Notes: a model not told the origin generated them from the sequence alone. A stretch of DNA of 64,000 nucleotides from Acidimicrobiales bacterium (GCA_017883045.1 JADGOJ010000002.1:1-64000); one strand, 5' to 3'; counted from the first letter of the stretch, positions 1-8,977 are shown. Numbers and translations are program-made.

Positions 1-444
1 CGAGGGCCCAGCCCCGCGTCGGTCATCGCCTCACTAAAGGTCAAAGAGCGCAAGCTCCTCGATCTCTACTACGCCGACAAGATCGACCAGGACGGCTTCG
101 CCGACGAGTCAACGAGACTCACGAAGCACAGGATCGCACTCCAGAGTGAGGTCGACGCGCTCGAACACGCCCAGCGAACCATGGAGCACGCGGCATCTCA
201 GTTCGATGCGGTCTCTTCGTTGCTGGCCGACTTGAATCTCGAGTCAATGTGGGACGAAGCCAACCTCGCCGAACGACGGATTCTGATCGAAGACCTCGTT
301 GACTCGGTCAACATCTTCCCCGACCGACTGACGGTCCAGGTCGTCGGTGCACCGCCGATTCTCGTGACGCTTCAAGAGGTTGGATTGAACCAGGGTTGCA
401 AACCTGTGGTGTCGGAGGCGGGACTTGAACCCGCACGCCCCTAA
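1..444 (+). CDS. Site-specific serine recombinase, C-terminal part (5' end outside window)
   Basis: The frame is open from base 1 to the TAA at 442-444, giving 147 visible residues. The segment KLLDLYYADKIDQDGF followed by charged helices and the stretch AERRILIEDLVDSV is typical of the C-terminal coiled-coil region of large serine recombinases, which cut and rejoin DNA to insert or excise mobile elements. The catalytic resolvase domain would lie to the left of the window. The last dozen residues (VVSEAGLEPARP) are the antisense reading of a tRNA-Leu gene, so the coding frame ends inside the tRNA. That arrangement suggests the right boundary of an integrated element or its remnant. Whether the gene is intact cannot be judged from here. 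The family call rests on remembered motifs of the C-terminal region only. Confidence 0.65.
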   Translation, partial: RGPSPASVIASLKVKERKLLDLYYADKIDQDGFADESTRLTKHRIALQSEVDALEHAQRTMEHAASQFDAVSSLLADLNLESMWDEANLAERRILIEDLVDSVNIFPDRLTVQVVGAPPILVTLQEVGLNQGCKPVVSEAGLEPARP

Positions 445-493
445 GGGCACCAGCCCCTCAAGCTGGCGCGTCTGCCTATTCCGCCACTCCGAC
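407..493 (-). tRNA. tRNA-Leu, anticodon GAG
   Basis: The minus strand folds as a class II tRNA of 87 nt including an encoded CCA. The acceptor stem GTCGGAG pairs with CTCCGAC, followed by discriminator A and CCA. The anticodon stem CCAGC/GCTGG encloses the loop TTGAGGG with anticodon GAG. A long variable arm is present (TGCCCTTAGGGGCGT) and the T arm holds GGTTCAAGTCC. It decodes CUC/CUU leucine codons. Its 3' half overlaps the end of the serine recombinase frame on the opposite strand, marking it as a possible integration site. Confidence 0.95.
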
Positions 494-503
494 GCGGATT
501 TCC

Positions 504-509
504 ACTTTA
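504..509 (-). promoter_or_regulatory. Candidate -10 element of tRNA-Leu(GAG)
   Basis: TAAAGT on the minus strand lies 10 bp upstream of the mature tRNA 5' end. A start site 7 nt downstream (position 497) would give a 4-nt leader. TTGACG copies occur at 531-536 and 537-542, but their spacing to this hexamer is too long for a standard promoter. Confidence 0.4.
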
Positions 510-538
510 GCCGCTAATGAAGAACGACTTCGTCAACG

Positions 539-2206
539 TCAACTTTGAGCCGCTGGAGTAACGGACGTCCAGCCCGGCAACTGGTCAAGCAACCCGGGAA
601 TCGAGAAACTCGGATTCACTACGGCCAGTGAATTCGACCACTCCGAGAGAGACGGCGAAGTGAAGAGTGGCCGCACCCAAAAGGAGTTAAGTACCGCCTG
701 ATCGATTGTCAGCCAGGTCGTGGAGGCACTCACCGGATTGAAGTTGGCGATGGCCTTCTTGAAGAGGGACGTGATGGCATCAGAGCGCCATCCTCCGGGA
801 TAGGAGTCCACGAAGCCGGGACCGAACCACGAACGAGCGGCGTACGAGGCGGCCGTGTTCGTGGGCCGCGCGAAGATCGCCAGATCGGCCTGACTGGAGG
901 AGACCTCGGCCGCGGCCGCCATCTCGCTCGGGACATCGACCCGGTTGACTAGTATGCCGATCCGCGCCCACTGGCGCACGGCGGTGGTCGCCACCGAGGC
1001 GTCAAGGCCGCTGGGCCCGACGGCCATGCGCAGGATGAGCGGGAATCCGCCGCTCGTGGCCCAGCCCGACGATGTTCGATGGAACCCGTTCTTGTCGAGC
1101 ACGTCGATCGCGCACGCCAGGCAGTCGGCGAGGCCAACGGCCGAGCCGTTCGCCACCAGGGTCGTGGTGGTGGACTGCGACGACGGTCCGCTACCGCTGG
1201 CACCGGGATAGTTGCTCTGACCCTGCGAATAAAGGGCCGAGGCGCCTGGCGAGGGCGAGAACGTGACCGCGCCCCAGAGCTGGTTGATCAGGCTCTGGCG
1301 GTCGACCGACCAGCTCAACGCTTCGCGCACGGCGATCCTCTTGGTGAACGGTCGATCCGGTGCGAAGGTGATCTCCTCGATGTTGGTCGACGCCCCGATG
1401 TGGCTGAGTACCGTCGGGTGCGAGCTCAGCGCCAGCAGCTGGGCCCGACTGACGTCGAGGGAGTAGTTCACGAACTGGGCGTTGGGCGAGGCTGGCAGCG
1501 CGCCCGCGTTGGTCAGGACGATTCGACCGAACCGGTGGATGTTGAGTGGCCAGTTCGTGTTCATCATCAGCACAATGCGGCTCGGAGTCGCGCTCATCAC
1601 CCAGTAGGGCCCGAGTGACGGGCGCTGGACGAGGGCTCGCAGCGAGCAGCCCGACGAGGCGCCCAACGCTTCGACGTCGCGAAAGAGGAGATTCCAGTCG
1701 GCGTAGGGTGACGCGAAGGTCGCGGTGACCGTCAGGCCGTCCTTCGAGACGACCAGCGTCTTGATCGCGCGGTAGCCGTCGCTCTGGACGCTCGCGAGGC
1801 CTCGGGCCTTGAGCCACCATCCGCGTAGGTCGTCGCCGGTGAACGACGCGCCGTTGCTCCACTTCTCGTGGGGGGCGATGGTGTAGCGCACCACCTCGGG
1901 CGCCAGCGAGGTCAACTCGGCCGACGCGATCGGCCCTCCCGCGCCGTAGGGATTACCCAAGTAGGTCGTGAGGAAGGCCGACGGGCGGATGAGGTCGAGG
2001 ATGGAGTTCGAGGTGGCGGTCGCCGCACCGTCAAGGAAGGTGCAGCCACTAAACGGTCCGGGCAGCGAGACGCTGAGGGTCTTGGCGGTATTCGAGGGCC
2101 CAGCGCTCGCCGCCGTCGTCGCGTCCGACTGGCCGATCGGCACCAGCGCCACGGCGAGGATGAGTGCACCGATCGCGGCACGGCGAATCGATCCTCTGGG
2201 GATCAT
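539..2206 (-). CDS. ABC transporter solute-binding protein, family 5 (peptide/nickel type)
   Basis: This 555-residue protein has the usual length of extracellular family-5 binding proteins such as DppA and OppA. An N-terminal signal (RRAAIGALILAVALVPIG, residues 8-25) precedes a mature part with family features: IAPHEKWSNGASFTGDDLRG near 110-130 and RPFTKRIAVREALSWSVDRQ near 285-305. It would capture peptides or similar ligands outside the membrane. No cysteine lies near the signal cleavage region, so the lipobox usual in Gram-positive members is not seen. It starts 5 bp after the secG stop and seems to be the last gene of the uvrA-to-secG series. No permease or ATPase gene is adjacent; the nearest peptide permease operon is at 15843-19642 and lacks a binding protein. 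The ligand is unknown. Confidence 0.85.
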   Translation of the reverse strand: MIPRGSIRRAAIGALILAVALVPIGQSDATTAASAGPSNTAKTLSVSLPGPFSGCTFLDGAATATSNSILDLIRPSAFLTTYLGNPYGAGGPIASAELTSLAPEVVRYTIAPHEKWSNGASFTGDDLRGWWLKARGLASVQSDGYRAIKTLVVSKDGLTVTATFASPYADWNLLFRDVEALGASSGCSLRALVQRPSLGPYWVMSATPSRIVLMMNTNWPLNIHRFGRIVLTNAGALPASPNAQFVNYSLDVSRAQLLALSSHPTVLSHIGASTNIEEITFAPDRPFTKRIAVREALSWSVDRQSLINQLWGAVTFSPSPGASALYSQGQSNYPGASGSGPSSQSTTTTLVANGSAVGLADCLACAIDVLDKNGFHRTSSGWATSGGFPLILRMAVGPSGLDASVATTAVRQWARIGILVNRVDVPSEMAAAAEVSSSQADLAIFARPTNTAASYAARSWFGPGFVDSYPGGWRSDAITSLFKKAIANFNPVSASTTWLTIDQAVLNSFWVRPLFTSPSLSEWSNSLAVVNPSFSIPGLLDQLPGWTSVTPAAQS

Positions 2207-2211
2207 GGCAG

Positions 2212-2442
2212 CTACTGCAAACGCAGGTCGAGCGTCAGCGTGGCGAACGTGAAGATCAGCGCTACGGCAATCGTGATGCGGTCCAGATTGCGCTCGACCA
2301 CGGTCGAGCCCGACGCCGCGGAGCCCATGCTGCCACCGAGCAGGTCAGAGATGCCGCCACCGCGTCCCGAGTGCAAGAGCACCAGGAAGATCAGTCCGAC
2401 GGCCGACATGGCCTCAACAACGATGAATGTCCACGTGAACAT
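2212..2442 (-). CDS. secG: Preprotein translocase subunit SecG
   Basis: This 76-residue protein has two membrane helices (about residues 2-22 and 53-72) joined by a glycine-rich loop, HSGRGGGISDLLGGSMG, the SecG hallmark. SecG associates with SecYE and helps the SecA cycle during protein export. The ATG at 2442 is preferred over the GTG one codon upstream because GGAGG (2448-2452) lies 5 nt from the ATG but only 2 nt from the GTG. The start overlaps the tpiA stop, so translation is probably coupled. The tpiA-secG linkage is common in actinobacteria. Confidence 0.93.
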   Translation of the reverse strand: MFTWTFIVVEAMSAVGLIFLVLLHSGRGGGISDLLGGSMGSAASGSTVVERNLDRITIAVALIFTFATLTLDLRLQ

Positions 2443-3239
2443 CACGACCTCCGATTAGCCATTAAAGCGTAGCAGTCGTCGCACGCCTGGACTACGGCGA
2501 GGAACGACTCGGCCTTGAGGCTCGCTCCCCCGACGAGGAAGCCGTCGACCCGGCCCTCACTGAGGATTGACGCAGCGTTCTGCGCGCTGACCGATCCGCC
2601 GTACAGCACACGGCTCGCGCCCATCGACAGGGTGGGCAGCACCAGGCGGATGTGCGTCGTCATCGCGCGCACCTGCTCAGTCGATGCAGTGAGTCCCGTG
2701 CCGATCGCCCAGACCGGCTCGTAGGCGACGGTCACTTGATCGTGGAACTTGGGATCGAGGCCGTTCAAAGCGCTGAGCAACTGCTCGCGCACGAACTCGT
2801 CCTGTCCGTCGGCCTCTCGGACCTCCAGGGCCTCTCCGACGCAGAGCACCGCCTTCATGCCGCTTCGCACGACGGCACGCAGCGTCGCGGCGACCACGGC
2901 GTCGTCCATCGCGTAGCTCGCCCGTCGCTCGGAGTGCCCGACGAGGACCCACTCGACACCAAGTCGCTTCAGCATCGACGTGCTGACCTCGCCGGTGTGG
3001 GCCCCGTTGTCATGGGGATTGACGTGCTGGGCGCAGACCGCGATCGGGATCCTCTCGGAGGTGACGATCGAGGACACGCTGCGGATGTCCACGAAGGGTG
3101 GCGCCACCACGATCTCGGTGTGTTCGGCCGGCTTGTTGCGCAGCATCACCCCGATCTGCTGGCCCAGGTGCACCGCCTCGACGAAGTCGAGGTTCATCTT
3201 CCAGTTGCCGATCACGAGCGGCTTGTTCACGGTCGACAT
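2442..3239 (-). CDS. tpiA: Triosephosphate isomerase
   Basis: This 265-residue TIM-barrel enzyme interconverts dihydroxyacetone phosphate and glyceraldehyde 3-phosphate. The signature residues are present: GNWKMN near residue 11 (catalytic Asn and Lys), VGHSERR near 100 (catalytic His), and YEPVWAIGTG near 170 with the catalytic Glu and the flexible loop. The C-terminal phosphate-binding segments LYGGSV and GFLVGGASL are also there. The start ATG follows the pgk stop directly and the 3' end overlaps secG, so it belongs to the gap-pgk-tpiA-secG series. The length is ordinary for bacteria. Confidence 0.97.
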   Translation of the reverse strand: MSTVNKPLVIGNWKMNLDFVEAVHLGQQIGVMLRNKPAEHTEIVVAPPFVDIRSVSSIVTSERIPIAVCAQHVNPHDNGAHTGEVSTSMLKRLGVEWVLVGHSERRASYAMDDAVVAATLRAVVRSGMKAVLCVGEALEVREADGQDEFVREQLLSALNGLDPKFHDQVTVAYEPVWAIGTGLTASTEQVRAMTTHIRLVLPTLSMGASRVLYGGSVSAQNAASILSEGRVDGFLVGGASLKAESFLAVVQACDDCYALMANRRS

Positions 3240-4379
3240 TCAGTTCCACTTGCTTTCACGAAGGGCCCGCAGGCCCGGGAGGTCGCCGAGTTCGACGAGC
3301 TCCAACGACGCGCCGCCTCCGGTGGAGACGAAGGTGACGTCACCCTCGAGGCCGTAGGACTGGAGCGCGGCGACCGAGTCACCGCCGCCGACCACCGACA
3401 CCGCGTGCGATGCGGCGACCGCGCGAGCGACCGCCTCGGTGCCGCGGCTGAACCGGGGGTCTTCGAAGACCCCCATCGGGCCGTTCCAGAGGATCGTCGC
3501 CGCCCCGGCGATTGCCTTGGTGAAGGCCGCCACGGTCTCGGCACCCACGTCGAGGCCGACGAATCCGTCGGGGATGCTGACCCCGAAGTCGACCACCTCG
3601 TCGGTCCCGCCGTCGCGGCCGAACGGAGCACCCTCGGGCAGGCCCCTCGAGTCGTTCGGGACGAGGACCCGGCCACCGGCAAGGAGCGACGCGCACTCCT
3701 CGACGTGCGTTGGGTCGAGGATCGAGGCGCCGATGGTGTGCCCGAGCGCGACCTCGAACGTGAAGGCCATGCCGCCCCCGACGATCACGGTGTCGGCCTT
3801 CTCGGCCAGGACCTTGACGATGCCGAGCTTGTCGGCCACCTTGGCCCCGCCGACGATCGCCACGAACGGGCGCGCCGGGCTCGCCAGCAGTCCCTGGATC
3901 GTCGCGACCTCGCGCTGGAGGTTGGGACCCGCGGCGCTGGGGATGAGCGTCGGGGGGATCATGATCGACGCGTGGGCGCGGTGCGATGCGCTGAAGGCCT
4001 CGTTGACGTAGTAGTCGAAGCCTTCGACGAGCGAACGCCCGAACTGCGGGTCGTTGGCCTCCTCACCGGGATTGAAGCGGAGGTTCTCCAAGAGCTCGAC
4101 GTTCGGGCACAGCTCGGCCAGGCGACGGCGCACCGGTTCGACGCTGTACTTGGCCACGACCTGCCCCTTCGGACGGCCGAAGTGCGTGCAGGCGACCACC
4201 GTCGCCCCGCGAGCGAGCAGGTCCACGAAGAGGGGCACCGTCGAGCGGATGCGAAAGTCGTCGGTGACCTGCACGACGCCGTCGATCTCGGCCACCGGAG
4301 TGTTGAAGTCCACGCGCACGAGGACCTTCTTGCCGGCGAGACTCCCCCAGCGCTCGTAGGAAGGCAGGGAGGTCGTCAC
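3240..4379 (-). CDS. pgk: Phosphoglycerate kinase
   Basis: This 379-residue enzyme transfers phosphate from 1,3-bisphosphoglycerate to ADP. Family motifs include VRVDFNTP near residue 21 (substrate-binding N domain), THFGRPKG near 65, GGAKVADKLGIV near 180 (nucleotide-binding Lys region), ILWNGPMGVFE near 295, and GGGDSVAA near 330. It is slightly shorter than the usual 390-400 residues. The start is GTG, three bases after the gap stop. It shares one transcription direction and almost no spacers with gap and tpiA, as expected for a lower-glycolysis operon. Confidence 0.97.
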   Translation of the reverse strand: MTTSLPSYERWGSLAGKKVLVRVDFNTPVAEIDGVVQVTDDFRIRSTVPLFVDLLARGATVVACTHFGRPKGQVVAKYSVEPVRRRLAELCPNVELLENLRFNPGEEANDPQFGRSLVEGFDYYVNEAFSASHRAHASIMIPPTLIPSAAGPNLQREVATIQGLLASPARPFVAIVGGAKVADKLGIVKVLAEKADTVIVGGGMAFTFEVALGHTIGASILDPTHVEECASLLAGGRVLVPNDSRGLPEGAPFGRDGGTDEVVDFGVSIPDGFVGLDVGAETVAAFTKAIAGAATILWNGPMGVFEDPRFSRGTEAVARAVAASHAVSVVGGGDSVAALQSYGLEGDVTFVSTGGGASLELVELGDLPGLRALRESKWN

Positions 4380-4382
4380 TGG

Positions 4383-5390
4383 CTACTGGCCGACGTGGGC
4401 GGTCAGGTCCACCAGTCGGTTCGAGTAGCCCCACTCGTTGTCGTACCAGCCGAAGATCTTGACGAGGCTCCTGGTGTCGTCGATCCGCTGGACCATGGTC
4501 ATCAGCGAGTCGAACGTGCACGACGCCGGGCTGCCCACGATGTCCGACGAGACGATCGGATCCTCGGTGTACACGAGCACGCCCTTCAGCGCACCCTCGG
4601 CCGCGGCCTTGAACGCGGCGTTGATCTCCGCGACCGTGGTGGAGCGCACGATGGCGGTGAAGTCGGTGATGCTGCCGTCGGGGATCGGCACGCGCAGCGA
4701 CGTCCCGTCCAGGCGGCCCTTCATCGCCGAGAGCACCAGGCTGGTCGCGCGCGCGGCGCCCGTGGAGGACGGCACGATGTTGACCGCGGCCGCCCGGGCG
4801 CGGCGCAGGTCCTTGTGCTCGAGGTCGAGGAGGTTCTGGTCGTTGGTGTAGGCGTGCACGGTCGTCATCAGGCCGGCGTCGACGCCGAAGGCGTCGTCGA
4901 GCACCTTGACCATCGGCACGAAGCAGTTCGTGGTGCACGAGGCGTTGCTGATCACGTGCTGGGTCGCCGGGTCGAAGGTGTCCTCGTTGACGCCCACGAC
5001 GAACGTGCCGTCGACGTCGGTCGCCGGCGCCGAGATGATGACCTTCCTCGCGCCCGCACTGAGGTGGGCGGCGGCGGCGTCACGAGTGGTGAAGCGTCCG
5101 GTCGACTCGATCACCACGTCGATCTTCCACTCGCCCCAGGGCAGCGCCGCGGGATCGCGCTCGGCGAGCACCTTGATCGTCCGGTCCCCCACCTTCATGC
5201 CGTCGTCGGTGATGCTGACCGGCGCGTCGAGCCGCCCCTGGGTCGAGTCGTACTTCAAGAGGTGGGCGTTGGTATGGGGCGATGTCAGGTCGTTGACCGC
5301 GATGACCTCGACGTTGGGGTTCGACAGCGATGCGCGCAGGTAGCCACGTCCGATACGTCCAAATCCGTTGATTGCCACGCGTATTGCCAC
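4383..5390 (-). CDS. gap: Glyceraldehyde-3-phosphate dehydrogenase, type I
   Basis: This 335-residue NAD(P)-dependent enzyme oxidises glyceraldehyde 3-phosphate to 1,3-bisphosphoglycerate. The N-terminal Rossmann motif is INGFGRIGRG. The catalytic cysteine lies in SNASCTTNC near residue 150, and WYDNEWGYSNR near the C-terminus is conserved. The frame is open further upstream, but the GTG at 5390 is chosen: it gives the standard N-terminus VAIRVAINGFG, and GAGGAG lies at normal spacing before it. The stop codon precedes pgk by three bases. yvcK ends only 29 bp upstream, with no whiA between. Confidence 0.96.
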   Translation of the reverse strand: MAIRVAINGFGRIGRGYLRASLSNPNVEVIAVNDLTSPHTNAHLLKYDSTQGRLDAPVSITDDGMKVGDRTIKVLAERDPAALPWGEWKIDVVIESTGRFTTRDAAAAHLSAGARKVIISAPATDVDGTFVVGVNEDTFDPATQHVISNASCTTNCFVPMVKVLDDAFGVDAGLMTTVHAYTNDQNLLDLEHKDLRRARAAAVNIVPSSTGAARATSLVLSAMKGRLDGTSLRVPIPDGSITDFTAIVRSTTVAEINAAFKAAAEGALKGVLVYTEDPIVSSDIVGSPASCTFDSLMTMVQRIDDTRSLVKIFGWYDNEWGYSNRLVDLTAHVGQ

Positions 5391-5419
5391 TGGGCACTCC
5401 TCTTCTCGTCGGACATCAA

Positions 5420-6277
5420 TCATCGCACCTCGGCGACAACCGCTTCGGCCAATTTTTGCACATCGTGCACCAGGCCATTTCTGCCCGAGAGGTCCGCTGC
5501 GTGGACCTCGAGCGAGCACGGCTGGGTGGCGTAGAGCGAGCGCTGGTCGACGAGCACCACGTCGGGGGCCACGCCGTGGCGCTCCAGCGCGTCCACGTGA
5601 TCCTGGAGCGTGAATCCCTCGGTCTCGGGGACCTGGGGGCGCAGATTGGCCACGTAGACCTTGCGGGCCCTCGTGCCCGAGAGCGCCTGGGTGATGCCCG
5701 GCACGACGCAGGCCGCGAGCACGCTCGTGAAGAGCGAGCCCGGACCGATCAGCACGAGGTCGGCACGCTCGATGGCCTCGACCGCGACGATGGGTGCGGC
5801 GGGGTTGGCCGGCTCGAGACGGATTCGCCGGATCGTCGAGGAGCGCATCACCTCGGTCTGCCCGCGCCGGTCGCCCTCTTCGGTGGTGGCGACCAGCACG
5901 ACGCCTTCACAGCTCGCCGGCACGATCGTGCCCTTGACGCCCATCACCTGGGCGACGGCGCGCACCGACTCCTCGAGGTTCCCCGTGGCGTCGATCAGAC
6001 CGACCAGCAGGAGGTTTCCCACGGTGTGCCCGTTGAGCTCGCCCACGCTGAATCGGTGCTCGAAGGACTGGGTCAGGGGGTTCTGGGGATCGGCGAGCGC
6101 CCCGAGGCACTTGCGCAGGTCGCCCACGGCCGCGACGTCGAGCATGGCGCGCAGGCGACCACTGGAGCCGCCGTCATCGGCGACCGACACCACGCCGGTG
6201 ACGTCGTCGCAGACCCGGCGCAACGCCCTCAGCGACACGGCGGTGCCGTGGCCACCGCCGACCGCCACCGCCTTCAT
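5420..6277 (-). CDS. yvcK: Gluconeogenesis factor YvcK/CofD-like protein
   Basis: This 285-residue protein of the CofD-like/YvcK family begins MKAVAVGGGHGTAVSLRALR and continues VSVADDGGSSGRLR; these glycine-rich motifs bind a UDP-sugar in the family. In Bacillus and Mycobacterium (CuvA) the protein links central carbon metabolism to peptidoglycan synthesis. The ATG at 6277 overlaps the rapZ stop in an ATGA arrangement. The longer upstream frame is rejected because it is antisense-like sequence within rapZ. The order uvrC-rapZ-yvcK is standard, but whiA, which normally follows, is absent and gap comes next. Confidence 0.92.
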   Translation of the reverse strand: MKAVAVGGGHGTAVSLRALRRVCDDVTGVVSVADDGGSSGRLRAMLDVAAVGDLRKCLGALADPQNPLTQSFEHRFSVGELNGHTVGNLLLVGLIDATGNLEESVRAVAQVMGVKGTIVPASCEGVVLVATTEEGDRRGQTEVMRSSTIRRIRLEPANPAAPIVAVEAIERADLVLIGPGSLFTSVLAACVVPGITQALSGTRARKVYVANLRPQVPETEGFTLQDHVDALERHGVAPDVVLVDQRSLYATQPCSLEVHAADLSGRNGLVHDVQKLAEAVVAEVR

Positions 6278-7119
6278 CGCGCGAGATCGCGATGGAAGAC
6301 AGCGTGCTCGATGTGAAGGCGTCGACGAAGCTCTTCGGCGATCGCCACCGAGCGGTGCCGCCCGCCCGTGCAGCCGATCGCGATCGAGAGGTACGACTTG
6401 CCCTCCTTGGCGAACTCGGGGATCTGCCACTCGAGCATCGAGACCACGTCACGCAAGAAGTGCTGGGCCGGCTCTTGCTCGAGCACGTACGTGGCGACGG
6501 CCTCGTCGAGGCCCGACAACGGGCGCAGTTCCTCGACCCAGTGCGGATTGGGCAGGAACCGGCAGTCGAACACCAGGTCGACGTCGCGCGGGATGCCGTT
6601 GGAGTAGCCGAAGGACACGAGCGACACGCGCAAGGGGCCCGTTCCGCTCGACTCGGTGAAGGTCTCGACGATCCTCGAGCGCAACTGGTTCGTGTTGATC
6701 GAGCCCGTGTCGATCACCAGGTCGGCGGCGTCGCGGATTGACTGCATCGACGCGCGCTCGCCGGCAATCGACTCGGCGAGGGTCGCGGCCTCGAACGGGT
6801 GGCGGCGCCGGTTGCCCTCGAAGCGGTGGATCAACACGTCGTCGGGGGCGTCGAGGAAGAGGATCTTGGCGTTCGTGTGGCGCTGCTGGAGTTCCTTCAC
6901 CACGGCGAGCAGGGCATCGGGCTGGACCGCCCCCGAGCGCCCAACGATGAAGGCCACGCCGGCGTAGTCGCGCGACCCGGTGGTGGCGAGTTCGCCGACG
7001 CGCACGATCAGCTCGAGCGGGAGGTTGTCGATGACGAACCAGCCCATGTCCTCGAGCGCGGCCGACACGGTCGAACGACCGGCGCCCGACATCCCCGTGA
7101 CCAGCAACACCTCACTCAT
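6274..7119 (-). CDS. rapZ: RNase adapter / nucleotide-binding protein RapZ (YvcJ family)
   Basis: This 281-residue P-loop protein has the Walker A sequence GMSGAGRST at residues 9-17. The C-terminal domain carries GCTGGRHRSVAIAEEL, the phosphate-binding motif of the RapZ C-domain. In enterobacteria the protein controls glmS through small RNAs; in actinobacteria it binds nucleotides and its role is less clear. The ATG at 7119 is chosen because MSEVLLVTGMSGAG is the standard N-terminus; the start lies 8 bp inside uvrC, so the two are probably coupled. It is followed by yvcK with a 4-bp overlap. Confidence 0.92.
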   Translation of the reverse strand: MSEVLLVTGMSGAGRSTVSAALEDMGWFVIDNLPLELIVRVGELATTGSRDYAGVAFIVGRSGAVQPDALLAVVKELQQRHTNAKILFLDAPDDVLIHRFEGNRRRHPFEAATLAESIAGERASMQSIRDAADLVIDTGSINTNQLRSRIVETFTESSGTGPLRVSLVSFGYSNGIPRDVDLVFDCRFLPNPHWVEELRPLSGLDEAVATYVLEQEPAQHFLRDVVSMLEWQIPEFAKEGKSYLSIAIGCTGGRHRSVAIAEELRRRLHIEHAVFHRDLAR

Positions 7120-8976
7120 CGTGTGGACTCCCCTTCGCGGGCCGCGGTCGAGACGGCGCATGTAGTCGATCGTAGAGCCTTGCCGCGACGTCGTCGGGCA
7201 GCCACGCGAGGGCCCTGAGCTCGTCTGACGTCGCGCGGCGCAGCGCGTCGAGCGATCCGAACTCGGCGAGGAGCCGATCACGCCTCGCCGGGCCGAGCCC
7301 CTCGATGCCCGAGAGGGTGGAGGCGACCATCGACTTGCCGCGCTTGGAGCGGTGGAACGAGATGGCGAAGCGGTGCGCCTCGTCGCGCACGCGCTGGACC
7401 AGGTAGAGGCTCTCGGACCCACGCTCGAGGCCGATCGGCTGGTTCGAGCCCGGGCGGTAGAGCAGCTCCTCGCGCTTGGCGAGCGCGACGAATTCGACCT
7501 CGTCGCTCACGCCCGCCGCCACGGCGGCCTTCTGGGCGGCGTGCAGCTGGGGCAGGCCTCCGTCGATGATGATCAGGTCGGGGCGGCGGAACTTGGTGGC
7601 GCCCTGGTTGTCGTTCCAGTGGGCTAGGCGTCGCCGGACGACCTCCTCCATCGCACCGACGTCGTCGTTGCCGAGCGCCTCCTTCACGTTGAAATGGCGG
7701 TAGTCGCCCTTGACTGGCAGGCCGTCCTCGAACACCACCATCGACCCGACGTAGTTCGTGCCCTGCAGGTGGCTCATGTCGAAGCACTCCACGCGAAAGG
7801 GCGGCTGGACGAGGCCCAGCGCCGCGCCGAGCTCTTGGAGCGCCCGGGCGCGCACGTTGTGGTCGCTTTGGCGGCGCAGGGAGTCACGGTTGATCACCGA
7901 CTGCGCGTCGTTCTGCGCCAACTCGACGGTGCGCCGGCGCTTGCCCCGTTGGGGGGCGACCACCTCGACCCTCTTGCCGCGCAGATCGGCCAGGAACTCC
8001 CCCACTAACGCGGTCGCCGAGGAGCGACTCGCGACGAGCACGACCGGCGGCACCGACTCGGCGTCGACGAACATGTCGGTGAGCACGCTCTCGAGGATCT
8101 CGGCGTCGTCTTCGTCCATCGAGCGATCGACCAGGTGCACCGTGCGTCCGATGATCCTTCCGAAGCGGACACGGAATCGCGCGACCGCGGCCCGCCCGCC
8201 GTCGGTCGCGACCGCGATCGCGTCGAGATTCGAGTGGTCGTCGAGCACGACGCTCTGGGCGCTCGCGGCGCGCTCGAGCGCCTCGAGGCCGTCTCGGGCC
8301 CTCGCCGCGGCCTCGTAGTGCTTCTTCTCCGAAGCCTCGTTCATCTGCTGGGTCAGCAGGGTGCGCAGCTGGCGCACGTCGCCGTCGAAGAACTGGGCCC
8401 ACGACTGGACGAGCTTGCGGTAGCCCTCGGCGTCGACGGCCCCAACGCACGGCCCCGAGCACTTGCCGATGTCGTAGAGCAGACAGGGGCGCCCGATGCG
8501 CTGCTGGTAGTTGAACTTGTGCTCGGTGCACGATCGCAGCGGGAACGCCTGGAGCAGCTCGTCCATGGTGACGCGCAGCGCTCGCACGTCGGCGAACGGC
8601 CCGAAGTAGCGCACGCCCTTCACGTGACGGCTGCGCGTGGTGAACGGGACCGGGAAGTCCTTGCGCAGGTCGAGGGCCACGTACGGGAAGCTCTTGTCGT
8701 CCTTCAGGCGCATGTTGTAGCGCGGCTGGTTCTCCTTGATCAGCTCGTTCTCGAGGATCAGCGCGTCGAGCTCGGTGGGCGTGACGATCCACTCGACCGA
8801 CGTCGCCTCGACCATCAGGGCCTGGGTCTTGTGCGAGAGCCCGTCGGAGCGCTGAAAGTAGCTGCTCAGGCGCTGGGCGAGGGAGCGGGCCTTGCCGACG
8901 TAGACGACGGACCCCTTCTCGTTGCGAAAGAGGTAGCAGCCACTCTGGCGCGGGATGCCCGAAGGCTTGGCGAGCA

Positions 8977-8977
<1 letters not shown>
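7112..8977 (-). CDS. uvrC: Excinuclease ABC subunit C
   Basis: This 621-residue endonuclease makes both incisions in nucleotide excision repair. The N-terminal GIY-YIG nuclease domain is seen as SGCYLFRN...VVYVGKARSL (residues 12-33). The UVR motif that contacts UvrB lies near 210. The RNase H-like C-terminal nuclease domain begins around FDMSHLQGTNYVGSMVVFE near 380, and the helix-hairpin-helix region is near 570-600 (SGIEGLGPARRDRLL). The start is GTG overlapping the uvrA stop by one base (TAGTG). uvrB, uvrA and uvrC thus form one block. Confidence 0.96.

Noticed and set aside
409-444. C-terminal residues SEAGLEPARP considered as a conserved protein motif
   Set aside because: They are the antisense translation of the tRNA-Leu T arm and acceptor, a known source of false protein similarity.
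2652-5534. 960-codon open frame on the plus strand
   Set aside because: It is antisense to tpiA, pgk and gap, has His/Asp/Glu/Arg-rich sequence without domains, and arises from high-GC third positions on the other strand.
6278-6430. 51-codon N-terminal extension of yvcK
   Set aside because: The extra residues are antisense-frame sequence within rapZ. The family motif VGGGHGT requires the start at 6277.
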